Source: Clostridia bacterium
GTDB taxonomy: Bacteria > Bacillota > Clostridia > Oscillospirales > CAG-272
Length of the DNA stretch: 36,480 bases
Direction: 5' to 3'
NCBI GenBank assembly: GCA_017938885.1
Contig: JAGBAS010000002.1
Coordinates: 1 to 36,480 of the forward strand
The notes under the pieces are model-generated. The model did no database searches. It was not told where the DNA came from and saw only the letters and a program-made list of their open reading frames with translations. The position numbers were made by a program, and so were the translations under genes. Of this stretch, positions 1-6,526 are shown in pieces (position 1 is the stretch's first letter; every line of letters begins with the position of its first letter).

Positions 1-132
1 GAGGCACCCACCGAGGAACCTACCGAGGAGCCTACCGAGGCACCCACCGAGGCACCCACCGAGGAACCTACCGAGGAGCCTACCGAGGAACCTACCGAGG
101 AGCTTACCGAGGAACCTACCGAGGAACCTGAA
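1..132 (+). repeat. 12-bp coding tandem repeat (Glu-Glu/Ala-Pro-Thr)
   Basis: Eleven consecutive 12-bp units of the form GAGGMACCYACC encode E-(A/E)-P-T tetrapeptides. The ninth has Leu for Pro and the eleventh ends in Glu. Units differ only at silent or Ala/Glu positions, as expected of a slippage-prone coding minisatellite. It forms the flexible linker before the LRR modules and may begin further upstream. Confidence 0.9.
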
Positions 133-3100
133 ACCGAACCGGAAGAGCCCAAGTATTCTAAAGGTTTGGTATATACTTCTAACGGCGACGGCACCTGTTA
201 CGTTAGTGGTATCGGAAGCTGTACGGATTTGGATGTGGTGATTCCTGCGGTTTCACCGATAGGGGATTATGTAACCGGCATTGGTAAAGAGGCATTTTGT
301 CTCTTAGAATCTATTCATAGTGTTATTATTCCGGTCGGAGTGTTGAGTATTGGTGGTAGTGCATTCCATGGTTGCACAAATCTTACAAGTATAGTGATTC
401 CTGATAGTGTGACGAGCATAGGTAGTGGTGCGTTCAATGATTGCATTAGTTTGAGAAATATCGACATCCCTGATAGCGTTGTGAGCATTGGCGCTTGGGC
501 TTTTTTTAACTGTACTAGTTTGGTGAGCATCGTTATTCCCGATGGTGTAACACTAATCGACGATTTGCTTTTCCGCCAGTGTAGTAATTTGACTAATGTA
601 GTACTTTCCGAGAACATAACAAGTATTGGTTGGGAGGCTTTTGCTTTTTGCGAAAACCTTGAAAGCATAGTCATTCCTAACGGTGTGACCAGCATCGGTA
701 AAGGTGCATTTAGCAATTGTTTTAGCATCACATACATTGAAATTCCCGATAGTGTGATATATATCGGAAATAATTCATTTTCAGATACGGGAATTACGAG
801 CATCATCATTCCTGATGGCATAACTAGAATTGAGCAATACACGTTCATGTACTGTGCTAATCTTAAGGATGTCACTATTCCAAATAGTGTTACATATATT
901 GGTGATGATGTATTTATAGGGTGTAAAAGCCTAGATGAAGTGTTCTTTGCTGGAACTTCTGAACAATGGGAAACTATTTCTATCGGAAAAAACAATAGAA
1001 AACTTCTCAACGCCACCATCCACTTCTTAGGCGAAGCCCCCCCCGAAGACAACGGCCTTGAATTCACCTCCAACGGCGACGGCACCTGCTACGTCAGCGG
1101 TATCGGAAACTGTACAGATTCGGATGTGGTAATTCCCGATGTTTCACCCGAAGGGGATCAAGTTGTCGGTATCGGGGAAAGTGCATTTGAACGGTGTGAA
1201 AACCTTATGAGCATTACTATTCCTGCCGGTGTGATAGACATCGGAGCGTATGCATTCTCTGGCTGTGAAAGTCTTACAAGTATTGCCATTCCAATGGGTG
1301 TGACAAGTATAAAAGAAAGTACATTCCTAAGCTGTCGCAACCTTACGGAGATCGTTCTTCCCCGTGGAGTGACGAGTATTGGAGACAATGCGTTTTGTGG
1401 TTGTTTTGCCCTCACAAGCATTGACATTCCAAGTAGAGTGACAAGTATTGGGAGTTGTGCATTTGAGGATTGTTGGAGTCTCACAAGTATCACGATACCG
1501 GAGGGAGTAACGATTGTCGAAGATTGTGCGTTTCTGATGTGTCAAGGCATCGAATATGTTACGATTCCTTCCGGTGTGACAATCATTGGAGAGAGTGCAT
1601 TCCAGGGGTGTCATAATCTCACAAGTATCACGATACCGGAGGGAGTAACGACTATCGAAGCTTATTCGTTTGCTATGTGTGCTAACATCAACCGTATTAC
1701 GATTCCTTCCAGTGTGACAAGTATTGGACACCATGCATTCAGTGGTTGTTGCCCGGCCGCACACATATACTTTAATGGAACTGAATCTCAATGGAAGTCG
1801 ATCATCATAGGTGCCGGAAATTGGAATTTTCAATATGCTACTCTTCATTACGGCGCGCAGGAAGAAACACCGGATAATGAATTGGAATACACCTCCAACG
1901 GCGACGGCACCTGCTACGTCAGCGGGATCGGAAACTATACGGATACAAATGTGGTGATTCCTTCCGTATCTCCCGCCGGAGACAGGGTAACGGGTATTGG
2001 CGATTATGCGTTTGAATTCTCTCCTATTGAACGGGTCGAGATTCCACAAGGGGTGACGGAAATCGGAGAAGGAGCATTCGACGGATCTGATTTGAAGGAG
2101 GTTGTGCTCCCCGAGGGACTCAAGCATATTGGTGCTTACGCATTTTGCGAATGCTTCGACCTTGTGATTGAAAGCTTACCCCGGAGTCTTGTCAGTATCG
2201 GAGACGTAGCATTTAATGACGTGACGTTTGCTTCAACCTTGGTGCTGTACGAAAACCTAAGAAGTGTTGGCATAGATGCATTCTCGGAGATTACATCCAT
2301 TCATACAATTCGGATTGAAAACGGCATGGAAACGATCGGTTTGTATGCGTTTTCCGAGTGCGAAAATCTGCGCAGCGTTACCATTCCGCAGAGCGTGAAG
2401 CGCATTGAAGAAGGCGCGTTCTCTCTGACAAACTTGAAAGAAGTTATCTATATGGGTACCAAGGACGAGTGGGCGCAAATCGTTATTGGCGATGACAATG
2501 ACGAACTCCGCAATGCCACAGTTCGTTGCTTGGGTCAAACGGAGCCCGGCATCAATGAGCTCCAATACAAAACATACGGAAACGGCACCTGTAGTGTAGC
2601 CGGAATCGGGAACTGTACGGATTCTGTCATTGTGATCCCCGACATATCTCCTGCCGGAGATCGTGTTATCGGAATCGAGAGCAGTGCGTTTGAGGGTATT
2701 GAAACCATTATATCCGTTACGATTCCGGAGGGGGTTGAATGGATCGGAAGATATGCATTCGCAGGGTGTGTGAACCTCACACGCATCGACATTCCCGGTA
2801 CGGTGGAAGAGATTGATTCCTATGCATTCAGCGGCTGTCAAAGTCTGTCGGGTATTACCCTTCCGGAAGGTATAACCTGTATCGAAGAAGGCTTGTTCTA
2901 TCAGTGCGAAAGCTTAACGAGCGTGACTATTCCGCTCGGAGTTACGGCGGTCGAGGATTACGCATTCAGTCAGTGTGCGGACCTTGTATTCATTACACTT
3001 CCCGAAAGCGTGACGAGCATCGGACAGCGGGCGTTCGAGGACTGCGAATGCCTTACAAGCTGTATCATTCCTTTCGGTGTAACCAGTATCGGTGCCGGTG

Positions 3101-3918
3101 CGTTCGAGGACTGTTCCTCCTTGACACGGATCGAAATTCCTTGTAGTGTTACGAGCATCGGTGAATGGGCGTTCTACTGGTGTTGGAATCTTACCGACGT
3201 GTATTTCTACGGTGCTTACGAACAATGGGTACTCATTGAAGGCATCGATGACATTTTTGATTCTGACGACATAACGATTCATTTCATGATTGACGGACTT
3301 ACGTTCACGTCAAACGGTGACGGTACCTGCTATGTGAGCTCTTATATGGGTCATTCGTTGAATCCAAACCTTATCATCCCGTCGGTGTCTCCCACCGGAG
3401 ACCGTGTAACGGGTATTGGTCCCGAAGCCTTCTGGGGATGCTCCCAACTGAACAGTGTTGTCATTCCCGTAGGTGTAACAGATATAGGAGAACGCGCTTT
3501 TTCCATGTGCAAAAACCTGGCAAGCATTACGGTTCCCGAGGGTGTTACAAGCATAGGCCCTTCTGCTTTCTCGGGATGTGAGAGCCTTAAGAGCGTGTTT
3601 CTTCCCGCAAGCCTGACGGCCATCTCACAGCGTATGTTCTATATGTGTAAGAGTCTCACAAGAGTCCACGTGCCTAATGGCGTGACGACCATTGAAGATT
3701 ACGCGTTTGAGGGCTGTGAGCTCCTAACGAGTATCTTTATTCCCAACACGGTGACGTGGATCAGTCCATATGCATTCCACGATTGCGGAAATCTCCTGTT
3801 TGTGGATTATATCGGCACCAAAAAGATGTGGAAGGAGATTCATATCGGTATCTACAATCATGCGCTGAAGGACGCTATCATTCGGTGCTCCGACGGTGAT
3901 ATCATTCCCGAAAGCTAA
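1..3918 (+). CDS. BspA-type leucine-rich-repeat (LRR_5) surface protein, 5'-truncated by window edge
   Basis: The frame is open from base 1 to the TAA at 3916-3918, so the gene starts upstream of the window; an in-frame TTG at 166 is inside the protein and is not a believable start. The visible 1305 residues begin with an acidic Glu-Pro-Thr linker (about residues 1-52). Five modules follow. Each opens with a header of the type TSNGDGTCYVSGIG...VVIP.VSP.GD.V.GI (near nt 163, 1054, 1881, 2557 and 3295), continues with about 6-10 LRRs of ~23 residues (pattern IP.GVTSIG..AF.GC.NL), and mostly ends with a Y.GT..QW..I.IG.....L..A cap. Such proteins are normally exported and bind host or microbial surfaces, but the N-terminal signal lies off-window and no C-terminal anchor is visible. 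Wobble positions are richer in A/T than in most neighbours, especially in module 1. The binding partner is unknown. Confidence 0.9.
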   Translation, partial: EAPTEEPTEEPTEAPTEAPTEEPTEEPTEEPTEELTEEPTEEPETEPEEPKYSKGLVYTSNGDGTCYVSGIGSCTDLDVVIPAVSPIGDYVTGIGKEAFCLLESIHSVIIPVGVLSIGGSAFHGCTNLTSIVIPDSVTSIGSGAFNDCISLRNIDIPDSVVSIGAWAFFNCTSLVSIVIPDGVTLIDDLLFRQCSNLTNVVLSENITSIGWEAFAFCENLESIVIPNGVTSIGKGAFSNCFSITYIEIPDSVIYIGNNSFSDTGITSIIIPDGITRIEQYTFMYCANLKDVTIPNSVTYIGDDVFIGCKSLDEVFFAGTSEQWETISIGKNNRKLLNATIHFLGEAPPEDNGLEFTSNGDGTCYVSGIGNCTDSDVVIPDVSPEGDQVVGIGESAFERCENLMSITIPAGVIDIGAYAFSGCESLTSIAIPMGVTSIKESTFLSCRNLTEIVLPRGVTSIGDNAFCGCFALTSIDIPSRVTSIGSCAFEDCWSLTSITIPEGVTIVEDCAFLMCQGIEYVTIPSGVTIIGESAFQGCHNLTSITIPEGVTTIEAYSFAMCANINRITIPSSVTSIGHHAFSGCCPAAHIYFNGTESQWKSIIIGAGNWNFQYATLHYGAQEETPDNELEYTSNGDGTCYVSGIGNYTDTNVVIPSVSPAGDRVTGIGDYAFEFSPIERVEIPQGVTEIGEGAFDGSDLKEVVLPEGLKHIGAYAFCECFDLVIESLPRSLVSIGDVAFNDVTFASTLVLYENLRSVGIDAFSEITSIHTIRIENGMETIGLYAFSECENLRSVTIPQSVKRIEEGAFSLTNLKEVIYMGTKDEWAQIVIGDDNDELRNATVRCLGQTEPGINELQYKTYGNGTCSVAGIGNCTDSVIVIPDISPAGDRVIGIESSAFEGIETIISVTIPEGVEWIGRYAFAGCVNLTRIDIPGTVEEIDSYAFSGCQSLSGITLPEGITCIEEGLFYQCESLTSVTIPLGVTAVEDYAFSQCADLVFITLPESVTSIGQRAFEDCECLTSCIIPFGVTSIGAGAFEDCSSLTRIEIPCSVTSIGEWAFYWCWNLTDVYFYGAYEQWVLIEGIDDIFDSDDITIHFMIDGLTFTSNGDGTCYVSSYMGHSLNPNLIIPSVSPTGDRVTGIGPEAFWGCSQLNSVVIPVGVTDIGERAFSMCKNLASITVPEGVTSIGPSAFSGCESLKSVFLPASLTAISQRMFYMCKSLTRVHVPNGVTTIEDYAFEGCELLTSIFIPNTVTWISPYAFHDCGNLLFVDYIGTKKMWKEIHIGIYNHALKDAIIRCSDGDIIPES

Positions 3919-3930
3919 ATAAATCCCCCC

Positions 3931-3966
3931 AGAGGATGCCCCACCCCGGAGCATCCTCTATTTTCT
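3931..3966 (+). terminator. Rho-independent terminator of the LRR gene
   Basis: A perfect 9-bp stem (3931-3939 with 3951-3959), an 11-nt loop and a following ATTTTCT tract lie 12 nt after the stop codon. Confidence 0.8.
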
Positions 3967-3995
3967 ATTCTCCAAAAGAAAATTTCGGTTTACTC

Positions 3996-4024
3996 TTGCA
4001 GAAAATGCGACTTTGTGATATAAT
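3996..4024 (+). promoter_or_regulatory. Candidate sigma-A promoter for the 4113 lipoprotein
   Basis: TTGCAG (3996-4001), a 17-nt spacer and a perfect TATAAT (4019-4024), leaving a leader of about 80 nt before the ATG. The -35 is weak (3/6) but the spacing is ideal. Confidence 0.6.
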
Positions 4025-4112
4025 AAAATAGATTATAGCCATTTTGGTTCAAATCCGCTTAATCCGGTTCGTGTATCATATATCCGTACCATAGAAACAT
4101 AGGAGATCAACC

Positions 4113-5165
4113 ATGAAACATCCCACCGTCACCCGCCTTCTCTGCACCTTACTGGCCTTGTGTCTGCTTTGCGGCTGTCTCGTCGCCTGCTCCAAGGAGA
4201 GCGAGATCCCCGAGGGCTACCAGTACGCTACCTGCAACGGGGAATACTTCCTACTGTTCGTCCCTACCCAATGGACGGTGAACACCGAGAGCGGCATCTC
4301 GGGAGGGTGCTACTCCCTTTTGGAGGGGACGGCGGTCTCCATGACCGAGGTACCCTTCGATAAGCCCTCCGCCGAGGGGGAGGCCGACACCACCGCCACC
4401 CTGGACGACTTCTTTACCGCCCATATGACCGAGATCAGCACCCTTAAGGACTACAAGGCCGAAAAGGAGTTCGACGCCACCCTGGGCAGCTACAAGGCCA
4501 AGGACATCACCTATTCGGCGGTCATCGGGGAGGACACCTACCGCTACCGCCAGGTGCTGACCAAGGTAGCGGGGCGGTTCTACCTCTTCACCTACTCCTC
4601 CAAGGCAGATTCCTTCGACCGCTGGCTGGATACCGTGGACGAGATTTTGGAGAACGTGGTCTTTACCGCCTACCCCTTCGCAGGCAGTGAGGATACCAAA
4701 AAGCTCCCCGAGGTCGAGACCCCCGCAGGCATGAAGCTGGTGACGGGTAACGACGTGGCTTACCGCTTCTTCGCCCCCGAGTCCTGGATGATCGGTGACG
4801 CCGAGGCCGCCGCTCTGGTCTACGCCTCCGAGTCCGACCGCTCCAACGTCACGGTCATGGGCTACGCCGCCCCCGACGGCTACAGCGTGGCCAACTACTG
4901 GGAGGACACCGAGAAGTACTACAAGGACACCTTGAAGGACTACACCCTCATCGGTGAGCCCGCCCAGTCCGAGATGGGAGGCAAGAAGGCCACCGTCTAC
5001 GAGTACACCTACTCCCTGGGCGGCGTGACCTATAAGTGCCGACAGTCCATCTGCGTCTTCGGCTACATGATCGTGGTCATGACCTACACCGCCCTGCCCG
5101 AGAACTACGACGCCCACCTGGATGATGTTGAGAAGATGCAGGGGGAGCTGACCTTCAGACGGTAA
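4113..5165 (+). CDS. Two-domain lipoprotein of unknown function (PsbP/DcrB-like repeats)
   Basis: 350 residues. The ATG follows AGGAG (4101-4105) at 7 nt. A lipoprotein signal peptide is evident: Arg, a Leu/Cys-rich core and lipobox LVAC with Cys26 as the likely lipidated residue (Cys22 in LCGC is an alternative). The mature protein appears to be two copies of one alpha/beta unit, about residues 35-190 and 195-350. Each starts with a strand-rich segment with a (P/E).(Q/S)W motif (F..PTQW; FFAPESW) and contains a helix, a K.....Y.Y...GE/G..YR/KCRQ hairpin and a closing strand. This resembles the Mog1p/PsbP/DcrB fold common in clostridial lipoproteins; the fold call is inference. It is expected on the outer face of the membrane. 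It is monocistronic by its own promoter, and the next gene is separated by a palindromic segment. No catalytic motif was seen. Confidence 0.85.
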   Translation: MKHPTVTRLLCTLLALCLLCGCLVACSKESEIPEGYQYATCNGEYFLLFVPTQWTVNTESGISGGCYSLLEGTAVSMTEVPFDKPSAEGEADTTATLDDFFTAHMTEISTLKDYKAEKEFDATLGSYKAKDITYSAVIGEDTYRYRQVLTKVAGRFYLFTYSSKADSFDRWLDTVDEILENVVFTAYPFAGSEDTKKLPEVETPAGMKLVTGNDVAYRFFAPESWMIGDAEAAALVYASESDRSNVTVMGYAAPDGYSVANYWEDTEKYYKDTLKDYTLIGEPAQSEMGGKKATVYEYTYSLGGVTYKCRQSICVFGYMIVVMTYTALPENYDAHLDDVEKMQGELTFRR

Positions 5166-5173
5166 AAAAGAGA

Positions 5174-5266
5174 TACAAAGATACAAGATACACGCCGAGC
5201 GAGCTCGGCAGATACAAGATACAGAACGGTTGGACCGAGCAAATATCGTGTATCTTGTATCTTGTA
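5174..5266. repeat. Imperfect large palindrome with GATACAA direct repeats
   Basis: The left arm 5174-5193 and right arm 5248-5266 are complementary over 19 bp with a single bulged A. A second copy of the left-arm core (agatacaagatac) lies at 5210-5222, and between the two copies is a 6-bp stem with a CGAG loop (5194-5199/5204-5209). It fills the gap between the lipoprotein stop and the desulfurase start, so it could act as a terminator/attenuator or be a miniature mobile repeat. No transposase was seen. Confidence 0.7.
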
Positions 5267-5296
5267 ACTGTTTTATTACAAGGAACGAGAAATACC

Positions 5297-6466
5297 ATGT
5301 CTACTACCATCTACCTCGACAACTCCGCCACCACCCCCCTTTGCCCCGAGGCTCTGACCGCCATGATGCAGGCCATGGGGCACTATGGCAACCCCTCCTC
5401 CCTCCACAGCCTGGGGCAGGAGGCCCATACCCTGCTCAACCGCGCCCGCGCACAAGTGGGGGCGGCTTTAGGCGTGAAGGCGGTCAAGCCAAACGAACTC
5501 ATTTTCACCTCCTGCGGCACCGAGGCCTCAGCTCTGGCCATCAACGGCACCGTCTACGCCAAGCCCCGCCGTTTCGGTAAGCGCATCATCACCACCGATT
5601 GCGAACACCCCTCGGTGGAGGAAGCCATGAAGAAATTGGAGGCTGACGGCCTCGAAGTGGTGCGGATTCCCACAAAAAACGGTGTTTTGGATATCGAAGC
5701 CGCCATTGCCGCCCTGGACGAGCCCACCCTCCTGGTCTCCATGATGATGGTCAATAACGAGACGGGCGCCCACTTCGACGTGGCCCGCGTCTTCGCCGCT
5801 GCCAAGGCAAAGGACAGCCGCACCGTCACCCATTGCGACGCGGTCCAGGGCTTTCTGAAGGTCCCCTTCACCCCTGCCGGTATTCATGCTGACCTGGTCA
5901 CGATCAGTGCCCATAAGATCCACGGCCCCAAGGGCGTGGGGGCGCTCTATATCCACCCCGATATCATCAAGACCAAGCGCATCACCGCCTTTTTGACGGG
6001 CGGCGGACAGGAGAGCGGCCTGCGGTCGGGCACCGAGAACGTCATCGGCATCTGCGGCTTCGGCGCGGCGGCACAGGCGGGTTATGCTACCAGAATGGCG
6101 GACTTTGCCAAGATGACCGCCCTCCGCAACCGTCTGGAGGGGAAGCTCCGTGACATGGGCGTGCAGATGAATATCCCTGCGGGAAGCCGCGCTCCCCATA
6201 TCCTCAACCTCACCCTCCCCTCCATCAAGTCCCAGACCATGCTCAACTACCTCTCGGCCCAGGGCATCTGCATCTCCAGCGGCTCGGCTTGCTCCTCCCA
6301 TTCGGTGAAGATCAGCCCCTCCCTGGCCGCCTTCGGCCTGTCGGCTCATGAGGCCGACTGCTCCCTCCGCGTCAGCCTCTCGGCGCAGAACACCGAGGAC
6401 GAGGTGGATGCTTTGTGCGAGGCATTAGGGAAGGGGATTGAGAATTTGGTACGAATTCGAAGATAA
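5297..6466 (+). CDS. Cysteine desulfurase (IscS/NifS family, class V aminotransferase)
   Basis: 389 residues from the ATG at 5297 (AAGGA at 5280-5284). An upstream in-frame TTG at 5255 lies inside the palindrome and is rejected because family members start just before the YLDNSATT motif, here at residues 6-13. The enzyme uses PLP to take sulfur from L-cysteine, giving alanine and an enzyme persulfide for Fe-S clusters or tRNA thiolation. Visible signatures are the HCDAVQG cofactor-binding segment, ISAHK with Schiff-base Lys207, GGGQE..LRSGTEN, and the active-site loop SSGSACSS with nucleophile Cys332. Length fits the family (~380-400). No iscU, thiI or iscR neighbour is present, so the sulfur acceptor is unknown. 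Cytoplasmic. Confidence 0.95.
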   Translation: MSTTIYLDNSATTPLCPEALTAMMQAMGHYGNPSSLHSLGQEAHTLLNRARAQVGAALGVKAVKPNELIFTSCGTEASALAINGTVYAKPRRFGKRIITTDCEHPSVEEAMKKLEADGLEVVRIPTKNGVLDIEAAIAALDEPTLLVSMMMVNNETGAHFDVARVFAAAKAKDSRTVTHCDAVQGFLKVPFTPAGIHADLVTISAHKIHGPKGVGALYIHPDIIKTKRITAFLTGGGQESGLRSGTENVIGICGFGAAAQAGYATRMADFAKMTALRNRLEGKLRDMGVQMNIPAGSRAPHILNLTLPSIKSQTMLNYLSAQGICISSGSACSSHSVKISPSLAAFGLSAHEADCSLRVSLSAQNTEDEVDALCEALGKGIENLVRIRR

Positions 6467-6469
6467 AGC

Positions 6470-6510
6470 AAAGTATCCCGACCGGAATCCATTCGATCGG
6501 GATACTTTTA
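6470..6510. terminator. Bidirectional terminator between convergent genes
   Basis: A perfect 12-bp stem (6470-6481 with 6497-6508) with a 15-nt loop is followed by TTTTA on the plus strand. It sits between the stop of the desulfurase and the stop of the minus-strand sigma-fusion gene, so it can serve both. Confidence 0.8.
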
Positions 6511-6526
6511 CGTCAAGGCCTTTGTA

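Noticed and set aside
1..132. CRISPR-like array
   Set aside because: Units are 12 bp, contiguous and coding, with no spacers.
5255..5296. 14-residue extension of the cysteine desulfurase from a TTG
   Set aside because: It lies in the palindrome arm and the family begins right before YLDNSATT, matching ATG 5297.
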